From: Burkholderiales bacterium | GTDB taxonomy: Bacteria; Pseudomonadota; Gammaproteobacteria; Burkholderiales; Burkholderiaceae_C | Assembly (NCBI GenBank): GCA_016223165.1 | Contig: JACRPO010000005.1 | Coordinates: forward strand, 186,001-250,000 | Length of the DNA stretch: 64,000 bases | Direction of reading: 5' to 3' | In this document: positions 47,034-55,997 of the stretch, piece by piece | How positions within the stretch are numbered: the stretch's first letter is position 1 | Layout of the letters: the number at the start of each line of letters is the position of its first letter | The notes under the pieces: model-generated | What the model was told of the DNA's origin: nothing | What the model saw: the letters and a program-made list of their open reading frames with translations, nothing else | The model's database searches: none | Program-made: the position numbers and the translations under genes

Positions 47034-47225
47034 CGGGTCTCGGGGGGTTGAGCCGGATCAATTCAACGCGATGCAGGGGCGCAGCGCGGCGGGTGAGGCG
47101 CAAGGGCGTTGCCGGCAGGCGTCGCCGCGTCCGCGCGTGCCGCCGCAACGATGCGCTGGCGCGGCACGCGACAGGCCATGGACCGCGGCGTCGCTGGCCT
47201 CTCCAGCGGCCAATACATTGAGACA

Positions 47226-47239
47226 TTGAGCGCGCTCAA
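47226..47239. promoter_or_regulatory. 14-bp perfect palindrome before small acidic-protein/groEL unit
   Basis: TTGAGCGCGCTCAA lies 34 bp upstream of the ATG at 47274 and its left arm is duplicated (ACATTGAGACATTGAG). It is unlike the HrcA CIRCE element. It is a plausible operator for the stress cluster. Confidence 0.4.
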
Positions 47240-47273
47240 GTGGCGGGCTGGCGCCGGCCCGGACACTGACGGC

Positions 47274-47648
47274 ATGAAACCCCCGCGCAAGCCAGTCCGC
47301 AGTGCACTTGCGGTTCACCCCAAGCCGCTGCGCCGGCGTGGCGCAGCCCGTGTCATTGCCGAGTCGCCGGTGGCCGACCCCGCAGCGGACGAGAGCTCCC
47401 TGGTCGAACACCCCGACGGCTGGTACTGGGTGGCGGTGGACGGCACGCAGCAGTTCGGCCCCTTCGAGTCGCGCGCGCTGGCCGGCGCCGATCGTGACCG
47501 CTACGTCGGCAACGACAGCATCGAAGCGGTCTCCGAGGCCGAGACCCTGCGTGAAAGCGAGCAGGCCATCGGTGTCGCCGAGTGGATCGATGCCGAAACC
47601 GGTGAACCGGCCGAGGGGCAGTCGCCACCGCACCTCGAAGAGCACTGA
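47274..47648 (+). CDS. hypothetical small acidic protein
   Basis: 124 aa. A basic, Pro-rich start ([10 protein letters not shown]) is followed by an acidic body with [20 protein letters not shown], reminiscent of GYF-like or phage-type GPF modules, and an acidic tail. I do not recognise a family. The gene precedes the GroEL paralogue by 37 bp on the same strand and is probably co-transcribed. The chosen ATG follows the palindrome at 47226; longer frames upstream are unsupported. Confidence 0.6.
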   Translation: MKPPRKPVRSALAVHPKPLRRRGAARVIAESPVADPAADESSLVEHPDGWYWVAVDGTQQFGPFESRALAGADRDRYVGNDSIEAVSEAETLRESEQAIGVAEWIDAETGEPAEGQSPPHLEEH

Positions 47649-47685
47649 GCGCGCGGGTGTCGATGCAGCGCGCGCGGAGGGCGAG

Positions 47686-49323
47686 ATGAGTGCCAAGCAG
47701 TTGCTGTTCCACGACGAGGCGCGCCAGCGCATCCAGCGTGGCGTGGAGATACTGGCGCGGGCGGTGTGCGTGACGCTCGGCCCGCGCGGCCGCACGGTCA
47801 TCCTCGAGCGCGACTTCGGCCCGCCGCAGATCGTCAACTCGGGCGTGCTGGTGGCCAAGTCGGTGGAACTCGAGGACCGCTTCGAGAACATGGGTGCGCA
47901 GTTGCTGCGCGAGGTGGCCGCGCGCACCAGCGAGATGGCCGGCGACGGCACCACCACGGCCACCGTGCTCGCGCACGCCATGGTCACCGAGGGCCTGCGC
48001 TACCTGGCCGGGGGCATGAACCCGATGGACGTCAAGCGCGGCATGGAGGAGGCCATCACCGCGGTGGTGGCCGAGATCGCACGCCTGGCGCGGCCCTGCG
48101 CCGGCTCGCACGAGATCGCGCACGTGGCCGCCATCTCGGCCAACAACGACCGCTCGATCGGTGAGCTGCTCGCGCGCGCGCTCGACAAGGTCGGCCGCGA
48201 GGGCGCCGTGTCCATCGAGGACGGATCGGGCCTGGCCAGCGAGCTGGAGGTGGTGGAGGGGCTCAAGTTCGACCGCGGCTTCCTCTCGCCCTACTTCATC
48301 AACAACGCCGAGCGGCAGAGCGTCGTGTTCGAGGACGCCTCCATCCTGCTCTTCGACGACAAGCTCTCGTCGCTGAAGGACCTGCTGCCGCTGCTCGAGG
48401 AGGTGCTCAAGGAGGGGCGGCCGCTGGTCGTCGTCGCCGAGGACGTCGAGAGCGAGGCGCTGGCCGCGCTCGTCATCAACACCATCCGGGGCACCATCAA
48501 GGCCTGCGCGGTGAAGGCGCCGGGCTTCGGCGAGCAGCGCAAGGCGCTGATGCACGACATGGCCGTGCTCACCGGCGCCACCGTGGTGAACGAGGAGGTC
48601 GGCCTGCCCCTGGCGAAGGCGCGGCTGTCGCACCTGGGGCGCGCGCGCCGGGTGGAGGTGACGAAGGAGGACACCACCTTCGTCGGCGGCGCGGGCGAGC
48701 CCGGGCCGCTTGGCGAGCGCATCGCGGCGCTGAAGAAGGAGCGCGAGCAGGCCACTTCCGACTACGACCGCGAGCGGCTGGACCAGCGCATCGCCAAGCT
48801 CGCGGGCGGCGTGGCCGTGGTGAAGGTCGGCGCTGCCACCGAGACCGAGCTGAAGGAGCGCAAGATCCGCGTCGAGGACGCGTTGCACGCCACCCGTGCC
48901 GCCGTGGCCGAAGGCATCGTGCCCGGCGGCGGCGTGGCGCTGCTGCGGGCGCGCCGCGTGCTGCGCGAGTTGAAGGGCACGACGCTGGACCACGACTCGG
49001 GCCTGCGCATCGTCGAGCGCGCGCTCGAGGAACCGCTGCGCCGCATCGTCGCCAATGCGGGCGAGGAGCCCTCGGTGGTGCTGCATCGCGTGGAGGAGGG
49101 TGGCGAAGGCGCCTTCGGCTACAACGCCGCCACGCGCGAGTACGGTGATCTGCTGGCGATGGGGGTCATCGATCCCGCCAAGGTGACGCGCCTGGCGTTG
49201 CAGAACGCCGGCTCGATCGCGGCGCTGATCCTCACCACCGATTGCCTGATTGCCCGTGCCCCGGCGCCTGCGCCCTCGGCGGCGGCCGGCGCTCCCATGG
49301 CAGGGGCGGAGCCGGAGTTCTGA
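47686..49323 (+). CDS. GroEL-type chaperonin paralogue without GroES
   Basis: 545 aa type I chaperonin. ATPase motif GDGTTTATV places Asp87 as in E. coli GroEL; the second catalytic Asp is in [20 protein letters not shown] follows. The C-terminus ends PMAGAEPEF instead of the canonical GGM repeat tail. The N-terminus ([15 protein letters not shown]) and a long [23 protein letters not shown] apical segment are like diverged housekeeping chaperonins. No groES is adjacent, so it is probably an accessory copy serving special clients or stress; the main groESL should be elsewhere. Confidence 0.9.
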   Translation: MSAKQLLFHDEARQRIQRGVEILARAVCVTLGPRGRTVILERDFGPPQIVNSGVLVAKSVELEDRFENMGAQLLREVAARTSEMAGDGTTTATVLAHAMVTEGLRYLAGGMNPMDVKRGMEEAITAVVAEIARLARPCAGSHEIAHVAAISANNDRSIGELLARALDKVGREGAVSIEDGSGLASELEVVEGLKFDRGFLSPYFINNAERQSVVFEDASILLFDDKLSSLKDLLPLLEEVLKEGRPLVVVAEDVESEALAALVINTIRGTIKACAVKAPGFGEQRKALMHDMAVLTGATVVNEEVGLPLAKARLSHLGRARRVEVTKEDTTFVGGAGEPGPLGERIAALKKEREQATSDYDRERLDQRIAKLAGGVAVVKVGAATETELKERKIRVEDALHATRAAVAEGIVPGGGVALLRARRVLRELKGTTLDHDSGLRIVERALEEPLRRIVANAGEEPSVVLHRVEEGGEGAFGYNAATREYGDLLAMGVIDPAKVTRLALQNAGSIAALILTTDCLIARAPAPAPSAAAGAPMAGAEPEF

Positions 49324-49377
49324 GCGAGACGGCGGCGCGGGGCGGCGCGGCCGCAGGTGCCTGAGCTCGCCGGCCCC

Positions 49378-49872
49378 TCAGCTCCCGCCCGGGTCCGAGC
49401 TGGGGTGCGCGAGCAGCAACTCGGTGACGCGTTGCTCCAACTCCTGGCCCACGCAGGCCGTGAGGTCACGGTCCACGTGGTGCGTGAGGCGCGTGGCGGC
49501 GGCGCTACCCAGCGCGGTACGCAAGCGGCCCAGGAAGGGGCTCGACGCGATGACCGCCCAGCCGACCAGGCGTTCGGCGCGGGCGGCTTCTTCCAGATGC
49601 TGCGACAGTTGCTCGGCGAAGTGCTGCTGTTCCCGCTCCTTCGGCGACGTGGGCGGCTCGAAATGCGCTCGCGCGGAACCCTTTGAACCCTGGCCGGCAC
49701 GATCGTGGCTCAACGCTGCGCTCTTCAGGCGGCTGCCGGGGTGGACGAAATCGCCCAGCTCTCTCAAAGCGCCGTTGTCGTGGTCGCGTTCGAACAGCCG
49801 TGCGCGCGAGGCATTGGCCAGGAGCACCCAGTGCAGGCGGCGGTCCGGTGGGGATGTGCGGTCGTAGGTCAT
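49378..49872 (-). CDS. host-attachment protein family (AtsA/Host_attach-like)
   Basis: 164 aa. The N-terminal WVLLANASRARLFERD and late segment ERLVGWAVIASSPFLGRLRTAL with terminal VTELLL identify the family named for attachment to host cells; biochemical function is not established. It is convergent with the GroEL gene. In free-living bacteria it usually accompanies stress genes, as here with a hibernation factor. The name should not be read as evidence for host association. Confidence 0.82.
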   Translation of the reverse strand: MTYDRTSPPDRRLHWVLLANASRARLFERDHDNGALRELGDFVHPGSRLKSAALSHDRAGQGSKGSARAHFEPPTSPKEREQQHFAEQLSQHLEEAARAERLVGWAVIASSPFLGRLRTALGSAAATRLTHHVDRDLTACVGQELEQRVTELLLAHPSSDPGGS

Positions 49873-49986
49873 GGTGTTCCCAGTTCGATGGCAATGGATG
49901 TCATGGCGGAAGAGGTGAACGGCGGCCCGGCTGATCCGGATCGTGGGGTCCCGGGCATTTGCCGCCCGGCCTGGCGCCGAGCGGCA

Positions 49987-50337
49987 CTACTCCGGCAGCG
50001 GCGTGCGGGTGGCGTGCTGCTTCTCGTCGCCGCGCCGGCGCCGCACCCAGTCCTCGAGTTGCCGCTGCATGTCTTCGAAGGCGTCGCGTACCGCGATGTA
50101 GACGTCCTCGTGCTGCACTCGGTTGGCGACCAGCTCGCGCCCGGGCAGCGTGAGATCGATGCGCACACCGAAGGGCCGGCCTTGCTGCTGGTGCGCCTGC
50201 AGCAGGTCGACCACGACGCGGCAGGACATGATGTCGGAGGCGAAGCGCTCCAGGTGCTCGCAGCGGCGGCGGACGTCGGCCTCCACCGCGTCGGAACGCG
50301 CCAGGCCGTGGAAAGTGATCAGCAGTGGTTGTTGCAT
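49987..50337 (-). CDS. ribosome hibernation-promoting factor/S30AE-like protein
   Basis: 116 aa from ATG at 50337. The pattern PLLITFHGLARSDAVEADVRRR followed by a beta-strand CRVVVDLLQAHQQQG and a final acidic/basic helix DMQRQLEDWVRRRRGD matches the HPF/YhbH S30AE fold (short form without the dimerisation tail). It would bind the 30S decoding region under stress. A longer open frame upstream has no support and is not used. Confidence 0.82.
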   Translation of the reverse strand: MQQPLLITFHGLARSDAVEADVRRRCEHLERFASDIMSCRVVVDLLQAHQQQGRPFGVRIDLTLPGRELVANRVQHEDVYIAVRDAFEDMQRQLEDWVRRRRGDEKQHATRTPLPE

Positions 50338-50419
50338 GGTGGTGATGGCGTCCAGTGGGAATCGATGCCGTGCTTCATCGCGAGTCACGCGCCGGGGGCT
50401 CTCGCATCGGGCAGCTGCC

Positions 50420-50611
50420 TCATTCGTCGTCACGCTGCGGCAGGCCGTGGCGTACCGCCCACTCCCTGGCCTTGGCGATGGCGATACGGATCGCCATGCC
50501 TTCCTCCATGCCCTCGTCGAGCAAGGCGTTCGCGATCTCGATGGCCTTCAGCCGCGCCGCCGCGCTCAGGTGCCGCATCGACGCAGGGTAGTCCTCGGCG
50601 TTCCATGGCAT
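50420..50611 (-). CDS. small conserved YdaT-like protein
   Basis: 63 aa: MPWNAEDYPASMRHL, a helix AARLKAIEIANALLDEGMEE and GMAIRIAIAKAREWA. This short conserved pattern (Met-Pro-Trp...Tyr-Pro-x-Ser-Met, then an AIEIANALL helix) is widespread in bacteria, often beside stress genes; function unknown. The high density of charged helix is consistent with a small nucleic-acid or membrane-associated protein. Confidence 0.75.
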   Translation of the reverse strand: MPWNAEDYPASMRHLSAAARLKAIEIANALLDEGMEEGMAIRIAIAKAREWAVRHGLPQRDDE

Positions 50612-50629
50612 CTCGGGCCACCCGGCGGC

Positions 50630-50755
50630 TCACCCGCGTGCGGACGCCGCCGCCAACGGGTTGCCCACGATCAGCAGGAGCACGGCGATCACGGCGATCG
50701 CGACGAGCACCCAGCGGTGCCACGGGGCCATGCGGCGACGCTCGGGCTTGTCCAT
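50630..50755 (-). CDS. 41-residue single-pass membrane peptide
   Basis: MDKPERRRM leads a basic N-terminus, then HRWVLVAIAVIAVLLLIVG forms one TM helix and NPLAAASARG ends the peptide. It follows positive-inside expectations (N-in). It sits 18 bp before the YdaT-like gene on the same strand. No homology recognised; coding potential rests on the clean amphipathic/TM pattern only. Confidence 0.45.
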   Translation of the reverse strand: MDKPERRRMAPWHRWVLVAIAVIAVLLLIVGNPLAAASARG

Positions 50756-50872
50756 GGACCCGTACCTTAGGACGCCCGGCGCAGGCGACATTGCGCGCGA
50801 TCAACGTCGCGGCGGCCGGGCGAAGGGGTCGCCCGGCGGGCAGGCTCACTGCGCGGCCGCCGCCGCGCCGCC

Positions 50873-52366
50873 TCAGGCGATCTTCACGTACTCGAACTCC
50901 TGCGGCTGGTTGTTGATGCCGCGCGCCGGTGGTGCGATCCAGCTCGCGTACCGGCCCGGCTCCACGCAGGGCTTCATCAGCGACGAGATGAACTGCATGT
51001 CGTCGTCGTTGGGCAACCAGTTCCCTTGCGCGGCATGCCACTCGGCCTCGGTGAGGAGGCGGCCGTCGGGGCTGATGCGGTGGCCGGCAAACTCGCCGAT
51101 GCGGCGGTTGAAGCCCTTGTGCGGCTGGGTGATGCGGAAAGCGAAGCCGGCCTTCTCGATGACCTTGTTCCAGCGGTCGATGCCGCCCTGGCAGTCGGCG
51201 ATGTAGTCGTCGAGCAGGCGGCAGTTGATGGCGCGCAGCGCGGGCACGGCCTCGTCGACGAAGCGGCCGTCGACGACGCGCGTGACGGTGTAGGTGGCGT
51301 CCTGCAGCACGTGGTCGTCGCCTTCGAGCTTCGCCTCGTTGAAGCGGCCCTTCAGGCCGGTGCTGAAGGCTTCGGCGGCGTTGCTGCTGATCTCGCTGCC
51401 GAAGAGGTCGCGCGTCACGCTCATGTGGAAGTTGGCCTTGCGCTGCAGCAGCGGCAGGTCGACGACGCCGAGCTTGCGCACCGCGGCCACGTCGTGGGGG
51501 TCGGTGATGCCGGCCTTCTTCATGGCCGCGCAGGTGGCCTCGATCGTGCGCTGCACGCCGGTCTCGCCGACGAAGAGGTGGTGCGCTTCCTCGGTGAGCA
51601 TGAAGCGGCAGCTGCGGCTCAGGGGGTCGAAGCCGCTCTCGGCCAGCGCGGCGAGCTGCATCTTGCCGTCGCGGTCGGTGAAGTAGGTGAACATGAAGAA
51701 CGAGAGCCAGTCGGGCGTGCGCTCGTTGAAGGCGCCGAGGATGCGCGGGTTGTCCTGCTGGCCGGACCTGCGCTCGAGCAGGGCCTGCGCCTCCTCGCGG
51801 CCGTCCTTGCCGAAGTACTTGACGAGCAGGTAGACCATCGCCCAGAGGTGCCGGCCCTCCTCGACGTTCACCTGGAAGAGGTTGCGCATGTCGTACAGGC
51901 TCGGTGCGCTCTTGCCGAGGAAGCGCTGCTGCTCGACGCTGGCCGGCTCGGTGTCGCCCTGCACGACGATGAGGCGGCGCAGCAGCGATCGGTACTCGCC
52001 CGGCACTTCCTGCCAGGCCGGCTGGCCCTTGTGGCGGCCGCAGGGGATGGTGCGGCCTTCGACCCTGGGCGCGAGCAGGATGCCCCAGCGGTAGTCGGGC
52101 ATCTTCACGTGGCCGAACTTGGCCCAGCCGCTCGGGTCGACGCCGACGGCGGTGCGCAGGTAGACCTCGCTCGTCTGGAAGCCTTCGGGCCCCATGTCCT
52201 GCCACCACTGCAGGTAGTTGGGGTGCCAGCTCTCGAGCGCGCGCAGCAGCTGCTTGTCCGAGGAGAGGTCGACGTTGTTCGGGATCGCTTCGTCGTACTT
52301 CACCTCGACGAACGCGTCGCCGCGGACCTGTTCGACGGACTCGACGAGGGTGTCTGGCTGGCTCAA
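50873..52366 (-). CDS. boxB: BoxB, benzoyl-CoA 2,3-epoxidase oxygenase (copy 2, stand-alone)
   Basis: 497 aa from a TTG start (52364-52366) with GGAGA upstream; no suitable ATG lies nearby. It is clearly homologous to the boxB at 17614-19041, retaining [28 protein letters not shown] and TEEAHHLFVGE metal-ligand regions. It differs in an N-terminal extension (LSQPDTLVESVEQV) and scattered residues. It has its own promoter with GCA-N6-TGC sites, and no boxA or boxC beside it, so it must use BoxA from the main cluster. A distinct substrate range, such as substituted benzoyl-CoA, is inferred. Confidence 0.93.
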   Translation of the reverse strand: MSQPDTLVESVEQVRGDAFVEVKYDEAIPNNVDLSSDKQLLRALESWHPNYLQWWQDMGPEGFQTSEVYLRTAVGVDPSGWAKFGHVKMPDYRWGILLAPRVEGRTIPCGRHKGQPAWQEVPGEYRSLLRRLIVVQGDTEPASVEQQRFLGKSAPSLYDMRNLFQVNVEEGRHLWAMVYLLVKYFGKDGREEAQALLERRSGQQDNPRILGAFNERTPDWLSFFMFTYFTDRDGKMQLAALAESGFDPLSRSCRFMLTEEAHHLFVGETGVQRTIEATCAAMKKAGITDPHDVAAVRKLGVVDLPLLQRKANFHMSVTRDLFGSEISSNAAEAFSTGLKGRFNEAKLEGDDHVLQDATYTVTRVVDGRFVDEAVPALRAINCRLLDDYIADCQGGIDRWNKVIEKAGFAFRITQPHKGFNRRIGEFAGHRISPDGRLLTEAEWHAAQGNWLPNDDDMQFISSLMKPCVEPGRYASWIAPPARGINNQPQEFEYVKIA

Positions 52367-52442
52367 GGCGGGTCTCCTGGTTGGCGTGTGGGCGGCGTCG
52401 GGCCGGCACGCGACGGGTGGGGGTTTCGATCGGTGTCGGAAT

Positions 52443-52454
52443 GCGTGATAGTGC
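52443..52454. promoter_or_regulatory. candidate BoxR operator over boxB2 -10
   Basis: GCGTGATAGTGC (one mismatch in the left GCA) covers the predicted -10. Its neighbourhood AATGCGTGATAGTGCATATC is very close to AATGCATCATAGTGCGTGTC before boxC. Confidence 0.5.
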
Positions 52455-52472
52455 ATATCGCTTGTCCGACAA
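52445..52472 (-). promoter_or_regulatory. predicted promoter of second boxB
   Basis: On the minus strand, -35 TTGTCG (52472-52467), a 16-base spacer and -10 TATCAC (52450-52445) precede the TTG start by about 80 bp. Both hexamers match the consensus at four of six positions. Confidence 0.45.
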
Positions 52473-52475
52473 CAG

Positions 52476-52487
52476 GCACGATAGTGC
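52476..52487. promoter_or_regulatory. candidate BoxR operator upstream of boxB2 -35
   Basis: GCACGATAGTGC is a GCA-N6-TGC repeat three bases upstream of the -35. Its start lies 33 bp from that of the site over the -10, nearly the spacing seen at boxC. Confidence 0.6.
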
Positions 52488-52627
52488 CGATCTGCGGACG
52501 AAAGCTTGCGCCAGATCAAATCGGCCTGGATATGCCGCGGGAGCGGGCAGCAGCCGAGGCCCGCTGCGAGGCACGCAGCGCGGCAGCCGACGCCCGCGGA
52601 GCGGGCCTTCAAGAAGAGCGCAGGCCC

Positions 52628-54382
52628 TCAGGGCAGCTGCACGGCGGGCAGCGCCAGGCCGCAGGCGCGCGCGCGCTGCCAGTGCACGGCCGCTTGCGGC
52701 AGGATGTGCACCAGCCCGTAGCGCATGCGTTGCAGCTTGCCCTCGCTGAACGGCGAGGCCGCCATCGCCTTGGCGGAGCGGGCGCTGGCCGCCCAGGCCC
52801 AGGCCAGCAGCAGGTGCGCGACGCCGACGAGGTAGTCGTCGGCGGCGCGCAGCGGCGCTTGGGCATCGGCCTTCGCGGCCTCGGTGATGGCGGCGGTGGT
52901 CTGCCCGGCGCTGTCCACCTGCTCGCGCAGCGCGGCGGCGAATTCGGCCAGCGCCGGGTCGGCAGCGGCCGTGCGCGCGGCTTCGGCTTCGCATTCCTCG
53001 AGCAGCACCGCGAGCGCGCGGCCGCCATCGGCCAGCACCTTGCGCTGCAGCAGATCGATGGCCTGGATCTCGTTGGTGCCCTCGTAGACCATGGCGATGC
53101 GCGCGTCGCGCACGGTCTGCTCGATGCCGAACTCGTGCACATAGCCGTAGCCGCCGAACACCTGCTGCACGGCCGCGGCGCCGTGGAAGCCGTGGTGCGT
53201 GCAGAAGGCCTTGACCACCGGCGTCAGCAGCGCGGCCAACGAGGCGGCGAGGGCGCGCCGGTCGGCATCGGCGTGGTGATGCGCCTCGTCGATGGCCAGC
53301 GCGGCGCGGTAGGCGATGGCACGCTGCCCCTCGGTCAGCGCCTGCGCGCGCAGCAGCAGGTGGCGCATCGCCGGCAGCCCGGCGATGGGGCCGCGGAACT
53401 GCTCGCGCTCGAAGGCGTAGCGAAGCGCGTTCTGCGTCGCCATCTCCTGGTGGCCGAGGCCTTGCAGGCCGACATGCAGGCGCGCCGAGTTCATCATGAG
53501 GAACATCGCCGCCAGGCCGCGGTGCGGCTCGCCCACGAGCCAGCCGGTGGCGCCCTCGTAGCGCACGGCGCAGGTGGCGCTGCCGTGGATGCCCATCTTC
53601 TGCTCGATGCCTTCGACGACCCAGGCGTTGCGCGTGCCCTGTCCTTGCGAAGACGGCAGCCACTTCGGCACCAGCACCAGCGACAGGCCCCTGGTGCCCG
53701 GCGGCGCCTCTTCGCCCGGTGCCTGCAGGCGGGCGAGCACGAGGTGCACGACGTTGTCGCTGAGGTCGTGGTCGGCGCCGCTGATGAAGATCTTGTGCCC
53801 GCTCACCGCCACGCTGCCGTCGGCGCGCGGCTCGGCCTTCGTGCGCAGGGCGCCGAGGTCGCTGCCGGCGCCGGGCTCGGTGAGCGCCATCGCCGCGAGC
53901 CACTCGCCGGTGGCCACCTTGCCGAGGTAGCGCGCCTTGAGTTCTTCGCTGCCATGCGCCTTGATCGTCTCGTAGGCCCCGTGCAGCAGGTCGGGGTACA
54001 TGTTCCAGCCGTGGTTGCAGGCGCTGAGCATCTCGCGCATGGCCGCGTCCAGCACCAGCGGCAGGCCCTGGCCGCCCCAGGCGGGGTCGCAGGGCAGGGC
54101 GGGCCAGCCGCCTTCGACGAAGGCGCGGTAGGCCTCGCGGTAGCCGGCCGGCGTGCGCACGTTGCCCTGCGCGTCGAGCGTGCAGCCTTCGAGGTCGCCC
54201 GGGGCATTGGTGGGCTGCAGCACTTCGCTCGCGAAGCGCGCCGCTTCCGCGAGCACCGCGGCGCCGGTCTCGGCGTCGAGCTCGGCGAAGGACGGGCAGG
54301 CTCGCCACGAGGCCGGCGCCTCGAGCACCCGCTCGATGACGAAGCGCATGTCGGCGAGCGGGGCGGTGTAGCTGTAGGCCAT
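52628..54382 (-). CDS. acyl-CoA dehydrogenase (long DmdC-like type)
   Basis: 584 aa, longer than the usual 380, as in 3-methylmercaptopropionyl-CoA dehydrogenase-like enzymes. FAD/substrate motifs include LTEPGAGSDLGALRTKA, the ISGADHDLSDN stretch and the C-terminal MVYEGTNEIQAIDLL with the catalytic Glu region. Start MAYSYTAP; the longer frame upstream is rejected. It is the last gene of the right-hand operon and could oxidise a saturated aryl-acyl-CoA such as phenylpropanoyl-CoA to the enoyl-CoA (inference). Confidence 0.9.
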   Translation of the reverse strand: MAYSYTAPLADMRFVIERVLEAPASWRACPSFAELDAETGAAVLAEAARFASEVLQPTNAPGDLEGCTLDAQGNVRTPAGYREAYRAFVEGGWPALPCDPAWGGQGLPLVLDAAMREMLSACNHGWNMYPDLLHGAYETIKAHGSEELKARYLGKVATGEWLAAMALTEPGAGSDLGALRTKAEPRADGSVAVSGHKIFISGADHDLSDNVVHLVLARLQAPGEEAPPGTRGLSLVLVPKWLPSSQGQGTRNAWVVEGIEQKMGIHGSATCAVRYEGATGWLVGEPHRGLAAMFLMMNSARLHVGLQGLGHQEMATQNALRYAFEREQFRGPIAGLPAMRHLLLRAQALTEGQRAIAYRAALAIDEAHHHADADRRALAASLAALLTPVVKAFCTHHGFHGAAAVQQVFGGYGYVHEFGIEQTVRDARIAMVYEGTNEIQAIDLLQRKVLADGGRALAVLLEECEAEAARTAAADPALAEFAAALREQVDSAGQTTAAITEAAKADAQAPLRAADDYLVGVAHLLLAWAWAASARSAKAMAASPFSEGKLQRMRYGLVHILPQAAVHWQRARACGLALPAVQLP

Positions 54383-54471
54383 CGTCAGGTGGGTGAGCCG
54401 GTTCCCGGCCTGCGAGGAAGCGCAGAAGGCACCACGGGCGACTCGCCGACCGCGGCGCCATCCGCGGCGTG

Positions 54472-55236
54472 CTATCGAGGCGCCATGCGCAACGCGCCAT
54501 CGAGGCGGATGGTCTCGCCGTTCAGGTGCGCGTTGGTGACGATGTGCGCGGCGAGTTCGGCGAACTCCGAGGGCTTGCCGAGCCGCGGCGGGAACGGGAT
54601 GGAGGCGGCGAGCGACTTCTGCACCGCCTCGGGCAACTGCTTCATCAGCGGCGTCTCGAACAGCCCCGGCGCGATGGTGCACACGCGGATGCCGTGCTGC
54701 GCGAGGTCGCGCGCCAGCGGCAGCGTCATGCCGACGAGCCCGGCCTTGCTCGCCGAGTACGCCTCCTGGCCGACCTGGCCGTCGTAGGCGGCGGCCGAGG
54801 CCGTCATCACCATGACGCCGCGCTCGCCGCCATCCATCGGCTCGAGCCTGGCGATGCGCGCCGCGGTGAGGCGCACGACGTTGTAGGTGCCCACGAGGTT
54901 GATGCGCACGACGCGCTCGAAGTCCTCCAGCGGCGCCGGCGAGCCGTCCTTGGCCACGACGCGCTTGGCGGTGCCGATGCCGGCGATGTTCATGACGATG
55001 CGCGCCACACCGTGCGCCGCCTGTGCGCCATCGAGCGCCTGCGCCAGGCTCGCGCTGTCGGTGATGTCGGCGGCGAAAGCCTTGCCGCCGATCTCGGCCG
55101 CCACGCGTTCGGCGTTGGCGGCATTCACGTCGAGCACGGCGACCTTGGCGCCCTGGCGGGCGAGTTCGCGCGCCACGGCTTCGCCGAGGCCGGAGCCGCC
55201 GCCGGTGACGAGCGCGGCCTGTCCCTGGATCTGCAT
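54472..55236 (-). CDS. short-chain dehydrogenase, 3-hydroxyacyl-CoA dehydrogenase type II-like
   Basis: 254 aa SDR. Cofactor motif ALVTGGGSGLGEAVAREL, NAG equivalent MNIAGIG, and the active-site YSASK with upstream Ser are intact. The AIPGLFETPLM-like segment and length match type II 3-hydroxyacyl-CoA dehydrogenases (HSD17B10-like). AAGGA precedes the ATG. It would convert 3-hydroxyacyl-CoA to 3-oxoacyl-CoA in the beta-oxidation cluster. Confidence 0.9.
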   Translation of the reverse strand: MQIQGQAALVTGGGSGLGEAVARELARQGAKVAVLDVNAANAERVAAEIGGKAFAADITDSASLAQALDGAQAAHGVARIVMNIAGIGTAKRVVAKDGSPAPLEDFERVVRINLVGTYNVVRLTAARIARLEPMDGGERGVMVMTASAAAYDGQVGQEAYSASKAGLVGMTLPLARDLAQHGIRVCTIAPGLFETPLMKQLPEAVQKSLAASIPFPPRLGKPSEFAELAAHIVTNAHLNGETIRLDGALRMAPR

Positions 55237-55246
55237 GCTTATTCCT

Positions 55247-55981
55247 TTAGCCCTTCTTCTGCGCGCCGAGATAGGTCTCGATGACGCGCGCGTCCCGTGC
55301 CAGTGCCTCGGCCGGGCCGTCGAGCACGATCTCGCCCGTCTCGAGCACGTAACCGTGGTCGGCCACCTGCAGGGCGGCGCGCGCGTTCTGCTCGACGAGC
55401 AGGATCGACACGCCTTCGCCGCGCAGGCGCTGGATGGTGTCGAAGATGTCGCGCACCACCAGCGGCGCGAGGCCCAGGCTCGGCTCGTCGAGCATCAGCA
55501 GCTTCGGGCCGCTCATCAGCGCGCGGCCGACCGCCAGCATCTGCCGCTCGCCGCCCGAGAGCGTGCCGGCCAGTTGCGCGCGCCGCTCCTTCAGGCGCGG
55601 GAAGAGGCCGTAGACGCGCTCGAGCGCGTTGCGCCACTGCGGCACGCGCAGCCGCATCGCGCGGTAGCCGCCGAGCACGAGGTTGTCTTCCACCGGCATG
55701 GTCGTGAAGAGCTCGCGCTTCTCGGGCACCAGGGCCAGGCCCAGCATGACGCGGTCTTCGAGCGTCGCCTCGGCGAGGTCGGCGCCGTCGAAGCGCACGC
55801 GCCCGCGCGAGGTCAGCACGCCCATCAGCGCGTTCAGCGTCGTGCTCTTGCCGGCGCCGTTGGGGCCGATGACGGTGATCACCTGGCCGCGCTCGAGCTT
55901 CAGGTTCAGGCCCGTGAGCACCTCGGCGCGGCCGTAGCCGGCGTGCAGGTCGCTCACTTCGAGCAGGGGCGTCGTCGACAT
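55247..55981 (-). CDS. ABC transporter ATPase, LivF-like (system 2)
   Basis: 244 aa. Walker A GPNGAGKST, signature TLSGGERQMLAVGRA, Walker B KLLMLDEPSLGLAP, and VPEKRELFTTMPVEDNL match LivF. The N-terminus MSTTPLLEVSDLHAGYG is typical. It lies 16 bp after the fused permease-ATPase gene. It completes the transporter of the right-hand operon. Confidence 0.92.
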   Translation of the reverse strand: MSTTPLLEVSDLHAGYGRAEVLTGLNLKLERGQVITVIGPNGAGKSTTLNALMGVLTSRGRVRFDGADLAEATLEDRVMLGLALVPEKRELFTTMPVEDNLVLGGYRAMRLRVPQWRNALERVYGLFPRLKERRAQLAGTLSGGERQMLAVGRALMSGPKLLMLDEPSLGLAPLVVRDIFDTIQRLRGEGVSILLVEQNARAALQVADHGYVLETGEIVLDGPAEALARDARVIETYLGAQKKG

Positions 55982-55997
55982 GTCGGTACCCGCCCGC

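Larger units (their letters stand above)
46933..47273. other. intergenic control region between amylase operon and small acidic-protein gene
   Basis: This is the only stretch longer than 300 bp without a confident gene. It lies between divergent transcription units and should hold both promoters. A TTGC-type inverted repeat (47022-47033) and a 14-bp palindrome (47226-47239) are visible. Short open frames here look like GC-rich noise. Confidence 0.6.

Noticed and set aside
47226..47239. CIRCE (HrcA) element before the chaperonin gene
   Set aside because: The palindrome TTGAGCGCGCTCAA does not match TTAGCACTC-N9-GAGTGCTAA.
49378..49872. Evidence for a host-associated lifestyle from the host-attachment family name
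   Set aside because: The family is widespread in free-living bacteria and the neighbours are stress genes.
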